DNA from: Ralstonia mannitolilytica
GTDB lineage: Bacteria > Pseudomonadota > Gammaproteobacteria > Burkholderiales > Burkholderiaceae
Assembly (NCBI RefSeq): GCF_905397375.1
Contig: NZ_CAJPVG010000011.1
Location: 1 to 64,000 of the forward strand
Length of the DNA stretch: 64,000 nt
Reading direction: 5' to 3'
The notes under the pieces were generated by a model that was not told the DNA's origin, did no database searches, and saw nothing but the letters and a program-made list of their open reading frames with translations. This document shows, piece after piece, positions 44,340 to 54,500 of this stretch (position 1 is the stretch's first letter; each line of letters starts with the position of its first letter). The position numbers and the translations under genes were made by a program.

Positions 44340-46018
44340 GCATCAAAGGCAGAGACAAAGAGTTCCGCACTCCCAAGACCACCTATATCGATTTCAAGCA
44401 CATCGAGATGGATCGTGTGCTGACCATGCTCTTCCCCCGGCTCAAATACGATGGATATGCCAGCCGACGGCCGCCCCGTGGCGGCGACCTGACGGTTGAA
44501 GAGTTCATCGAGGACTTCCTTGAGCATCCGGAATGGTTCGCGGGCTTTGATCGCTTCCCGCAGGTGGTACATCGCTGGATCGAGACCGATCTGATGGATG
44601 TGGTTAACCGTGGCAAAGCCAATCAGGCCGTGGCCGCTCCAAGGCCGCTGCACGGCAACACCTATAAGTTCCGCAACGCAAAGCATACGCGTGATTACGG
44701 TGCGGCCGAGCAGATTTACTGGATGCTTTTCTATGCCCGCAAAGGCAAGGGCCAAGCGGCACGAGACGCCTTGAAACGGTTCTTCTTCCCGGGAATCGAC
44801 CTGGTGACGGACCGCTACGACCCCAACGCATCCGTGGATGTGGAGACGCAGGCAATCCTGCGTCTGGATCACCAGGTTACCCAGGACATGAAGGACTCCA
44901 AGGAGCCTTCACGTTTCCAGCCGCTGTGCATCGGCCAGGCCGACATCATGGCCGACGACATCCTACGGCTTCTGGCCTACGAGCCCTATATTCCGCGCTC
45001 AGTGCTGGTGGATTACCTCAAGACCCTGATGGCCTTCCATCTGGCGCTCTACCACCTCAAGCTGCTGCAGATGTTGCCCAAGCTGGTGAAACAGCGCTCC
45101 GGAAACGATCTCTGCACCACCAAGGAATGCCCGATCAACCCCGGCCTCGACAATGCGCTGGAAGGCTGTCCTTACCGCGTGGCGCTGGTCGTGGATATGG
45201 GCGACCTCAACAATCCGCATATGGCCGAACTGGCCCGCAAGTCCACGGACCGGCTCTATCGCCAGATCCCGGCCTTCGTACAGGCCAATTTCGTCGTCAA
45301 GAAGCTCGATGAGATGGCGGAATACCTGACCAAAAAGACAGGCAAGCTCGCTACGCCAGGGGGCGGCGTGTTCAGCGTCGGCGATCTGGTTTCCCTGCTG
45401 AAGCCTGAGCACGATGCCGAACGGCAGGCTTACTTCAAGTTCCGCCTGGCCAGCCTGATCGAAGAGTCGACCTCCGGGAATGAGGACGTTGATCCGGAGA
45501 TCCGGGAAGTCACCGCAATGGGCCTCGGCGAGTTTGAATCCTTCATCGAAATCCTGATGGCGTATCGCGGCAAGTATCACCGCCAGTACATCACCGAATG
45601 CCTGGATTCTCTTCTGCTGAAGAACAAGGAAAACGGCCTGTTGGCTCAATCCAGAACCAAGGGAAGCCCTCGGCGGTTTGTGTTGGGGAGCAAGCTGCTG
45701 GAGGTGCTGCTTCAGGTGGCCGTGCTCACCCAGGACGGCGGACGCTTCGTGACCCGGGAAGTCCGCATCGAGGAGTTGCTTACTTTCCTGAGAAACCGCT
45801 ACGGCCTTCACATCGACCGGCTACCGGAAGGAGCCCAGGCCAACAGCAGCATCCTCGACAGACGCGCCTTGCGCCTCAACCTCGAAGCCTTCAAGCGTCG
45901 CCTGCGCGAAATCGGGTTCTACGAGGATCTGTCGGATGCCTATGTGACTCAGAAGGTGTCGCCCCGCTATGCGATTGAGAGAAACGATGGAACAGATAAG
46001 AACGGGAGGCACGCATGA
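44336..46018 (+). CDS. Unrecognised defence-operon protein (MAD7-like)
   Basis: 560 residues, mostly helical. There is no Walker or nuclease motif that I can see. Three cysteines (C260-x4-C265-x12-C278) near a YRVALVVDMGDLNNP strand could bind metal. It overlaps both neighbours by 4 bp, so it is made together with the kinase and the large ATPase. I match it to the MADS protein of unknown function in the same place, by position and neighbour order. It could be a linker or clamp for the large ATPase. Confidence 0.7.
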   Translation: MSIKGRDKEFRTPKTTYIDFKHIEMDRVLTMLFPRLKYDGYASRRPPRGGDLTVEEFIEDFLEHPEWFAGFDRFPQVVHRWIETDLMDVVNRGKANQAVAAPRPLHGNTYKFRNAKHTRDYGAAEQIYWMLFYARKGKGQAARDALKRFFFPGIDLVTDRYDPNASVDVETQAILRLDHQVTQDMKDSKEPSRFQPLCIGQADIMADDILRLLAYEPYIPRSVLVDYLKTLMAFHLALYHLKLLQMLPKLVKQRSGNDLCTTKECPINPGLDNALEGCPYRVALVVDMGDLNNPHMAELARKSTDRLYRQIPAFVQANFVVKKLDEMAEYLTKKTGKLATPGGGVFSVGDLVSLLKPEHDAERQAYFKFRLASLIEESTSGNEDVDPEIREVTAMGLGEFESFIEILMAYRGKYHRQYITECLDSLLLKNKENGLLAQSRTKGSPRRFVLGSKLLEVLLQVAVLTQDGGRFVTREVRIEELLTFLRNRYGLHIDRLPEGAQANSSILDRRALRLNLEAFKRRLREIGFYEDLSDAYVTQKVSPRYAIERNDGTDKNGRHA

Positions 46019-49000
46019 GTAACGCGTTCACCAAGCTTTCCCAGGATAAATTGAACGCGGCGGTTGCTGGTCTGCTGTGCCCCCGTATCGAAGCGATCCT
46101 GGGTGACCGTGGCCCGGGCCACTGCATGCGGGTCACCGATCTCGATGACGATGTGATGGAATCGGTTTGCAAGGAACTGCGCCGAACGCGGCCTGACGGC
46201 AACATTTTCATCCTTGGCAGCCATGATCAGGAGGGCCAACCCTTCCGGGTGACCTCCACCAAGCTGGTGGAACTGCGAAATCCCGACGCGAATGGTGAGT
46301 TGCGCCAGCCGCTTCTGGTCTTTATCCCAACCTCGCTCCGCACCAGCGCTGAGGATTCCTTCGGTGTGGCCACGTTCGAAGAGCTGACCTTCACGGCGAT
46401 TTACGAAGATCTAATCGACTCACTGCTTGACCGGCTGCCGGCAACACTGGTCAGCCATGTGCGCGATCTTTTCGGAATCATCTCAGAGGAAGAATGGCTT
46501 TTTGCCGATGATGTTTTCCGCGTGCGATATCTACTCACGGCGCTGGAAAATGGCATTGATGGAGAAACGCTCGGAGCCAGCCTGTATGAATTGACGCTGA
46601 TTCCGGACTTCAAGCTCTTCGCCGATCCTGGGATGGTCAATGGCAAGATCCGGCGGAACCTGGGCAGCGTCCGAAATCTGATGGCCTCCCACAAATCCGT
46701 GCGAGGACGCATCGCGGAGTTGGGGCTCAGCGACAAAGCCCTGGAATCTCGCCTGTCTACTTACTTTGAGAAATACGACATCCAGGAACCGGAAGCCTGG
46801 ACGCCGCCCATAGCGACGGATAAAAGCTGGTGGAGCATCTCGTTCGACAAGTGGACCTTCCAGGAAGAGCGTTCCCTGGACAAGGTCCTGCTGACGGTTC
46901 TGGAGACCGACTTGCCGGTCGTGCAGGAAGACGAGACCGATGATCAGCTCTCCGGCCTGATTGGACAACAGGTTCTGGTCCCCAACGACCGCCGTAAGAT
47001 AAATGTGGTGTTCGAGGTCAATCCTCACCCAGGTAAAGTCAGCGGACTGGATCACTTTACGGTTCAGATCGTTTCTCAGAACGATGGCCCGGTCGGAAAA
47101 TCCAAGAAGGTCAAAGCCTGGACGCAGAATCGTCTGCAATGCACGGTCAACCTGGATAAGCTCAACAAGATTGAATTTGAGGAAGGTTGGCACTTCATTC
47201 GGGTTCTTCCTTGGACTGCCGATGGCGACCCGATTCCGCTGGAAGCGGATTCCGGCTCCGAAGGGGCCAAGCGTTCTTATGAGAGCGAGCCTTTTTACGT
47301 CCTGCCCGGCGGCAGCATCGAGGAAGAGCCGCCGCAGCGGGCAATACCCATTGAACAGAGTCTGGAGCACGCTCACTTCCGGTTGCAACTGACCGCGCTG
47401 GGAGATGAGCGCGACCCGGCAGAGATTGCCATTAGCGGGGTCGCCTGGGCTGAAGGCGGTCGTTCTAAGAAGGCCTCCCGTCAGGAAACCTTGCTGGCGA
47501 AATTCGGTCGTGAGGGCGCTGTGCAGATTCCGCTCTCGCGCATGCTCAAGACCATTGAACAGCGCATTTTGGCGGAGCCCAAGCATCCATCGGGCTGGCG
47601 AATGCAGATCAATCTGGATACTGCCGAGCCGCCTTCCGAGGTTGGACTCGCACTGCCATCTTCGGCCGCGATGGCCTCCTTCCTGGCCGCTCGCGAAGAG
47701 TTCTTCGCAGCAGTGCGCAAAGACACTGCCGAGCTGATCATGCAGGGGCTTTCGTTCCGAGACTCGGAAAAGGAGTGCCTTGCATATGCCGAGGCATACC
47801 TCGACCTGGTAAGGAACCTTATCCGTCAGGCTGAGACGACTTCTGGTGCCGAGCGCCAGCAGCACCTGCAAGTACTCAGAAACGTGCTGGCCGTTGATTC
47901 CATTCACGTCATCTTGACCGACTTTCGTGGAAGGCATCGGGAGGCTGTTTTGATCTCCCCAACCCATCCGCTCCGTGCTTTGTGGCTAAGCAGCTGGGTC
48001 ACCCTGGGCAAGGATTGGATCGAGAAGATCAAGTCAGGCGGGAAGGATCACATTCCTCACGTCCGTTCCGCACTGTTGGATGGCCTTGTGCCTTCTGCTT
48101 ATCCGGTCGGTATTCCCGTCGAGGATGGCCGCATCTTCACTCCGGTGGACAACCTGAATGCGTTTTGGGCGCTCTACGCCCCGACAACCGAGGAGAATTC
48201 CCGTGGCCTGATGGCGGAGATCTGTTCGGCTCTCGGCTTGGCCGAGCCGTCTGCGGCGGGGTCCGATATTTCCGGAAAGGTCATTGCGGACAAGATCGAG
48301 CGCTATCTCTCCCAGCATCCATATGTGCGAGAGCTATCTCTGAACATCTTCAACCCCGGGGCCGGTTCGGTAATAGCGGAGGCCCTGATGTCGCTCCAGC
48401 AGAAGCGTGAGCATGCCGATTTGCGCTATGACATCCGTCTCTTTACCTCCGACCCCGACTCGCCTGTTTTGGGTGAGGCGCTTGAATCAATGGTCCGTCC
48501 CGGAGCCACGGTAAACGAGGCCGCCGACGCGTTTGCGACTTCAACCGGCAGCCATCTGTTCTCCAAGCTGAACTTAGCCAAGCACGCGCTGAGTGAATTC
48601 CATGCAAATTCCAAGGAGTTCCCGGCGCACATCAGCGTTCTTCTGGATGTGTTCCCCGCCGAGGAGCTTTCCATTGCCGAGAAACCGACGGGAGTGACTC
48701 CGCTGCATGGGCTGATACAGGACTTCGACACCGAATTTGTTGATGATGATTCGGGTACCTTCTGGAATAAGCGGCCGATTGTCGGGCGCTCCCTCGGTGC
48801 GGACAACCACGCTGCGTGCTTCGATTTGCTGTCGTCCCTGAGCCGTCACCTCTGTTTTGCGACATCAGCGGTTGCTGCTTCTGGTGCCAGTTTCAAAGCC
48901 GTCCCGGTCGTGACCCTTGGCCTCGATGTGGCCCAACGAGAACTGATCTACGAGGTTCACCAGATCAGCGATTGGGTGTTCACAATCGACCGAAATATGG

Positions 49001-51480
49001 GGATTGAGTTTTTCGACCATGGCGGCCGGAAGAATAGACCGGACTATCTGATTGACTATGTGCCGGGAGCCAGCTCCCAGGCGACACACAACCTGATCAT
49101 CTCCTCGCGCTCGAACGATGAGCTGGAGGCCATGCTAAAACCGGTGCTGCTTGAGCATGGCTTGTCCGCCGACGGCGAGCAGTCGGTTCAGATTCTGGCA
49201 AACCTGCGGTCGCTTTCCGGCCAGCTTGCCCTGAAACTGATTTCTGCACGCACGCAACAGGCGGAAGCTCTTGGCCTGGCTTTGGCGCGGCTCTATCTCG
49301 AATATCAGGGCGCATTGAGTAATCAGGTCATTGTGCCGTTGGATGCACACACGGACCTCTACCGCTCAAGTGGTGAGTCAGACGATGTCAATGATGCCAT
49401 CAGCCTGCAACGCACCGACTTGGGCTTGTTCGACTTGGATTTGAACACCAGGACGATAACTTGCAACCTGGTCGAGGTGAAGTGTTATTCGCAGGTCGGC
49501 GACTTTGCGGCCTTCAACCAACTGAAGGAGCGGATCTCCGCTCAAATCAATCAGAGTGAGCGCATCCTCCAGCGCCACTTTGACCCGGCCCTGAAAAAGC
49601 CGGACCGGCCGGATAGGTTGCTCAAGAGCCGGGAGTTGGCTCAGATCCTTCGGTTCTATCTGGAACGCTCACTGCGTTACGGGATCTTTGATATGACTGC
49701 CGCCCAGGAAGCACGAGGGCTACTTGAATCCATCGAACAGGGTTACTCGCTTCAGTTCAGACGCTGCGCCCTGATCTTCGACTTCGACAAGACCGGAACC
49801 GAAGCCCCGGACAACGAGGTGGGCATTGAATTCCACCGCATCGGCAAGGATCTCATTCACGCCTTGCTGGAGAACTGCCGCAAGCCTATTTCTGTCGAGA
49901 TTGAGGAAGAACCGACCGCGCACCTCCTAAGCGAGCAGTTTATACCGAACGTGCCGAAGCTCGAGACAGCCGCTTTCATCGCACCCAAGAGAGCTCGGTC
50001 AACGTCCTGGACGGTGGATGAGCTCTGGGACGAAGAGCCAGAGGCACCAATCACCCAGCCAACACCTCCTGCCGCAGGGGAAACACCTGCACCTGCCCAA
50101 GAGGAAAAGGAAGAACAAGCGGAACCTGTCGAGCAGGCACCTCGACCTTCCACCATTGCGCCTGAAGAAGAAAAAGAAGACGAACAGCCCGCCGCCGTTG
50201 CTGTTGAACCGGAAGAACCTGTTCAACCCGAGCTTGAAGCGCCAGAGCATCCGACACCCGAGGCTGCGCCTCAAGCCGAGGTCCGCTATGACATCATGCT
50301 GGGCGTTAATGGTGACTCGCCCCAGTACGGATTGCTCGGAGAGGTTTCCGGCAGGAAAATCGCGCTGGACCTCAACCATACCCACACAATCAGTCTCTTT
50401 GGGGTTCAAGGCGGCGGCAAGAGCTACACCCTTGGAACGGTCATTGAGATGGCCTCAATGCCGCTCCAACACATCAATGTGCTGCCAAGCCCGCTCGCCA
50501 CGGTCATTTTCCATTACAGCCCGACCCAGGATTATGCGCCGGAGTTTACCTCGATGATCAATGCCAACTCGGTGGATGAAGAGATCCGCATCCTTCGTGA
50601 GCGTTACAAGGCCAACCCGGAAGCCCTGAAGGATGTACTGATTCTTACCCCGGCAAACAAGGTGGATGATCGCCGGGCCGAGTACCCGGATATCGAGGTT
50701 AAGGCGATTGCTTTTTCTGCCTCCGAACTCAAGGCGGCGCACTGGAAATTCCTGATGGGAGCGATTGGCAGTCAGAGCATGTATATGCGGCACATCAATC
50801 TCATCATGAGGGGGCTGCGGGATAACCTGACCTTGGATGCCCTGCGAGCAGGTATTGATAACTCTGGCCTGTCCGATCACCTGAAAGAGCTGGCGCAGAC
50901 GCGCCTTCTGTTCGCCAGCGAATACATCGATGATAACCAGCGTCTCCAGGATCTGATTCGTCCAGGCCGTTTGATCATCGTGGATCTGCGCGATGAATAT
51001 ATCGAAAAGGACGAGGCCCTCGGTCTGTTCGTGGTGATGTTGCAGATTTTCTCAGAAGCAACCTACCAAGGAAGCGCCTTCAACAAGTTGGTGGTTTTCG
51101 ATGAAGCCCACAAGTACATCGAAAACGATGACTTGGTTTCCGGCTTGGTAGAGGTCGTCCGTGAGATGCGACATAAAGGGACCAGCATCATGGTCGCCTC
51201 TCAGGACCCGCCATCGGTCCCTGTCTCTCTGATCGAGCTGTCATCACAGATCATCATGCATAAGTTCAACTCGCCCGCCTGGCTGAAGCATATCCAGAAG
51301 GCGAATGCCGCCCTTGGCGAGTTGACCTCCGACAAGATGAGCCATCTCGGAACCGGCGAAGCCTATGTGTGGTCGAGCAAGGCCTCGGACGACTCCTTCA
51401 CCCGGGGCGCGGTGAAGATCAAGTGCCGTCCTCGTATTACGCAGCATGGTGGTAGTACCAAAACGGCCGTTGGTCGGTGA
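46015..51480 (+). CDS. Nuclease and HerA/FtsK-type ATPase fusion (MAD8-like)
   Basis: 1821 residues. The first 1000 residues are unrecognised beta/alpha segments. Around 1140-1180 there is a PD-(D/E)XK-like core (D1140/D1142, then V-E1154-V-K1156, followed by a Gln-rich helix). A Pro/Glu-rich linker lies at about 1335-1425. The C-terminus is a HerA/FtsK-type motor: GVQGGGK1469S and VVFDEAH (D1696), plus a SIMVASQDP segment. Such a motor-nuclease could move on and cut unmarked DNA. Of the named MADS proteins this fits MAD8, the ATP-binding one. It ends 52 bp before the helicase gene. Confidence 0.8.
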   Translation: MSNAFTKLSQDKLNAAVAGLLCPRIEAILGDRGPGHCMRVTDLDDDVMESVCKELRRTRPDGNIFILGSHDQEGQPFRVTSTKLVELRNPDANGELRQPLLVFIPTSLRTSAEDSFGVATFEELTFTAIYEDLIDSLLDRLPATLVSHVRDLFGIISEEEWLFADDVFRVRYLLTALENGIDGETLGASLYELTLIPDFKLFADPGMVNGKIRRNLGSVRNLMASHKSVRGRIAELGLSDKALESRLSTYFEKYDIQEPEAWTPPIATDKSWWSISFDKWTFQEERSLDKVLLTVLETDLPVVQEDETDDQLSGLIGQQVLVPNDRRKINVVFEVNPHPGKVSGLDHFTVQIVSQNDGPVGKSKKVKAWTQNRLQCTVNLDKLNKIEFEEGWHFIRVLPWTADGDPIPLEADSGSEGAKRSYESEPFYVLPGGSIEEEPPQRAIPIEQSLEHAHFRLQLTALGDERDPAEIAISGVAWAEGGRSKKASRQETLLAKFGREGAVQIPLSRMLKTIEQRILAEPKHPSGWRMQINLDTAEPPSEVGLALPSSAAMASFLAAREEFFAAVRKDTAELIMQGLSFRDSEKECLAYAEAYLDLVRNLIRQAETTSGAERQQHLQVLRNVLAVDSIHVILTDFRGRHREAVLISPTHPLRALWLSSWVTLGKDWIEKIKSGGKDHIPHVRSALLDGLVPSAYPVGIPVEDGRIFTPVDNLNAFWALYAPTTEENSRGLMAEICSALGLAEPSAAGSDISGKVIADKIERYLSQHPYVRELSLNIFNPGAGSVIAEALMSLQQKREHADLRYDIRLFTSDPDSPVLGEALESMVRPGATVNEAADAFATSTGSHLFSKLNLAKHALSEFHANSKEFPAHISVLLDVFPAEELSIAEKPTGVTPLHGLIQDFDTEFVDDDSGTFWNKRPIVGRSLGADNHAACFDLLSSLSRHLCFATSAVAASGASFKAVPVVTLGLDVAQRELIYEVHQISDWVFTIDRNMGIEFFDHGGRKNRPDYLIDYVPGASSQATHNLIISSRSNDELEAMLKPVLLEHGLSADGEQSVQILANLRSLSGQLALKLISARTQQAEALGLALARLYLEYQGALSNQVIVPLDAHTDLYRSSGESDDVNDAISLQRTDLGLFDLDLNTRTITCNLVEVKCYSQVGDFAAFNQLKERISAQINQSERILQRHFDPALKKPDRPDRLLKSRELAQILRFYLERSLRYGIFDMTAAQEARGLLESIEQGYSLQFRRCALIFDFDKTGTEAPDNEVGIEFHRIGKDLIHALLENCRKPISVEIEEEPTAHLLSEQFIPNVPKLETAAFIAPKRARSTSWTVDELWDEEPEAPITQPTPPAAGETPAPAQEEKEEQAEPVEQAPRPSTIAPEEEKEDEQPAAVAVEPEEPVQPELEAPEHPTPEAAPQAEVRYDIMLGVNGDSPQYGLLGEVSGRKIALDLNHTHTISLFGVQGGGKSYTLGTVIEMASMPLQHINVLPSPLATVIFHYSPTQDYAPEFTSMINANSVDEEIRILRERYKANPEALKDVLILTPANKVDDRRAEYPDIEVKAIAFSASELKAAHWKFLMGAIGSQSMYMRHINLIMRGLRDNLTLDALRAGIDNSGLSDHLKELAQTRLLFASEYIDDNQRLQDLIRPGRLIIVDLRDEYIEKDEALGLFVVMLQIFSEATYQGSAFNKLVVFDEAHKYIENDDLVSGLVEVVREMRHKGTSIMVASQDPPSVPVSLIELSSQIIMHKFNSPAWLKHIQKANAALGELTSDKMSHLGTGEAYVWSSKASDDSFTRGAVKIKCRPRITQHGGSTKTAVGR

Positions 51481-51532
51481 CGTCAGTCACTGGCATGTAA
51501 CCACCATCAGAGACGGAAGGACCGAATAGCCC

Positions 51533-54500
51533 ATGTTCCACCTTACTGCGCGCGTTGCTTGGCATGACTCCCGCTGGAACGGGACCGTCTGCCGCCAGCC
51601 ATCCTGCAACTCGTTCTGCGCCGCACTCGACCGCATCCGCGAGGAGCGCGATGATGCCCGCGAGGACGCACTGGCAGGGAAGCGATGGAGCACTCTGGAG
51701 CCGGACGATCTGCCCGCTTGCAAGGCCGAGTCGGGCGCGTTCATGAATGAAGAGGAGTGGTCGCGGCACTTCGTTCATCCCTACGCCGGCATCAAGAAGG
51801 CCGAGGAGACGCACGGCCACCTCAAGCCGACGCTGGTCAGGGTCCCGTCCTACGCCACGTTCGTGGTGCCGTTCGCGTGGATGCTCCGTAGCGAGCAGAA
51901 AGCAATTGACGAGCGGCTTCCGACACCGCTCCCGCCCGACGAGGAGTCCCCGTTTGCGAGTCCTTGGGTCTTCGGCCGCGAACGGCAGGAGGCGATCCTT
52001 AAGCTGTTCTCCAGCAGGCTCACGCCGGATCGGTCGCTGGTGTTCTTCTACTGCAAAGAGGGCCAGCCGCTCGGCGACACCATCTCGCGGCTCGTGATGG
52101 GCGTCGGAAAGATCGCCACGCTCGCCCCGCCGAAGGCCTACGACGTCACGAAGAAGAAGCCAACGCACCTCATGTGGGATCTGCTCATTCGGCACACGAT
52201 CCGACCGCACGGAGAAGACGGCTTCCTGCTCCCGTACCACGACTACCTCGAGCCGACAGGCGACGCCGCTGAAGACGCACGGCGTGAACGGCTCCTGCGG
52301 GAAATCGCAGTGTCCGCCGACCCGGCGCACGTCCGCGTCTTCTCCTACGCCGCGGAGCTGGCGCCCGCCGACATCGCGCTATCTACGCTGGTCCGATGCC
52401 TCGAATCGGTGCGCAAGATTCGAGAGCATGGGATCGCGAAAGGGCCGTGGGAGCGCCGCGAGGAGTGGCTCAACCAGCAGATCGCGCAGGCATGGCAAGA
52501 CCGAGGGCCGTTCCCTGGACTCGGCCCCGCCCTTGAGGCACTCGGGATGCGACTCGGCACAGCCCTTGCGCTGGAATTGCGGTCGTCGGAAATGGTCAAG
52601 GCCGACGCCGACCCGTGGCCGACCGTGGATGCGATCCTCCGAGGGAAACAGAAGCCGCCGCAGCCGGCCTATGCGAACGATCTGGAGGCGATCCGAGAGA
52701 CGTGGACAAGCCTCCCTGACGAGCGCCGCGCTCTGCTCAAGCTGCTGTCGCGGTTCGCGCTCACGTCGGCGCAGGCGCTTCGCTGGTTCGACCCGAAGGA
52801 GAGAACCAAGGGCACGGCCGCGAAGGTGAGCGACGAGGAGATCCTCGCGAACCCGTATCGGATGAGCGAAGTGGACCTCGGCGACTGGAACGATTCGCCG
52901 GTGTCCGTGGGGCTCATTGATCGCGGCTTGCTCCCTGACGCGACCATTGCAGCAAAGCACCCAGTCCCGGAACCCTCGAAGGTGGGCTCGCCGAACGACG
53001 CGCGACGTCTTCGCGCCGCACTGGTCGCGGTGCTGCGTGAAGCTTCGGAGAACGGCGATGCGCTCCTGAGCGTTTCGGAGGCGCTGCAACGGATCGGCTC
53101 GCTGGACCTTGCCCACCCTTGCGTAATCGGTTCGGACTGGCCGAGCACGAACCGCAGCACACTGTCCTGCGTTATAGAACTCGTGGATGTCGCCGGCACC
53201 GGCGCTACATCGACCGCTGCGCTGCAGCTCACGGAGCTGAAGGGACGTGAAGATCGACTCCGCTCGGTCCTGGGCAAGCGCGCCGCCAAGCCTGCTGCCC
53301 CCGTGAAGGCCGATTGGCAGAAGCTGCTCGTTGCCGCTATCTCGGAGGCAGGCGGCAAGTTTGACAAGTCGAATGAGCTGCATCGCCAGGCAATTGAGGA
53401 ACAGGCAGTTGCCCTCGCACGCCTACTGTCACGACGACTGAGCGTTCTCGTCGGCCGGGCCGGCACGGGCAAGACGTCGGTCATGGGCGCGTTGATGCTG
53501 TCCGAGGCACTCACGAAGGACGGCATCCTTCTTCTCGCGCCGACCGGGAAGGCGCGCGTGCGTCTTGGCAAGGCGACGAACGCCGAGGCGATGACCGTCG
53601 CACAGTTTCTCCACCGGCTCGGTCGGTACGACGGCGCTCGACAGCGGCCGAAGTTCGACGGCAGGGACAAATATCGGAAGGAGAGAACCGTCGTCATCGA
53701 CGAGTGTTCGATGCTGACGATGGACGATCTCGTCGCAGTGCTGGAGGCGCTCGACCTCGCCCACGTGCAGAGACTCATCCTGGTGGGCGATCCGAACCAG
53801 CTTCCACCAATTGGCGTGGGCCGCCCGTTCGCCGACCTCGTCTCGTATCTCGAAACCACCGATGAGCAGAGCGATGACGATTCGCCCCTGGGGCACGCCC
53901 TCGCTCGGCTCACCGTCGAGGTGCGCGCAGCCGCTGCGGCCTCCGCAGCGTCGGACGCGCTGCGCCTGGCGTCATGGTTCACGCGCGAGCAGCAGCCCGT
54001 CGATGCGGATCGCGTTCTCAGCGATCTCGAGCTCGGCGAGAAATTCAACGACCTCGAGATCGTGTTCTGGAAGACGCCCGACGAGCTGCACTCGCAACTG
54101 CTCCAGTCCTTTCAGAAACACCTCGGGCTGAAGAATGGCAGCGACGTAGCGGGCTTCGACACTTCGCTCGGGCTCGATGATCGCGGCTGGGTGCCGTTCG
54201 ATGCGCCGGAGGGCTCCGAGCGGTGGCAGATCCTGTCCCCGGTACGCATGCACCCGCACGGCGTGCGCGACATCAACCGGTGGGTACAGCGACGCTTCCG
54301 GGCCAAGGAGCTCGAGAGTGCGTCGGAAGTGTGGGGCCTCAGCCTTGGCGACGAGAGCATCGTCCGTAAGGATAAGGTCATCCAGATCTCGAACCAGTGG
54401 CGCAACGCCTACGATGGGAAGGCATCCGACGAGCACTACCTCGCCAATGGTGAGGTAGGACTGGTCGCGACCGCCAAGCACCCCTGGATGAACGTCGTCT

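Noticed and set aside
40197..51480. BREX type 2 (PglW-like) assignment of the island
   Set aside because: The kinase is PglW-like, but no PglZ alkaline phosphatase domain or BrxC/PglY-type ATPase is recognised and an HsdS subunit is present, which fits MADS better.
51478..51491. Hairpin GTGAC-GTCA-GTCAC as terminator between the large ATPase and the helicase
   Set aside because: The stem is short and no T-tract follows on the + strand.
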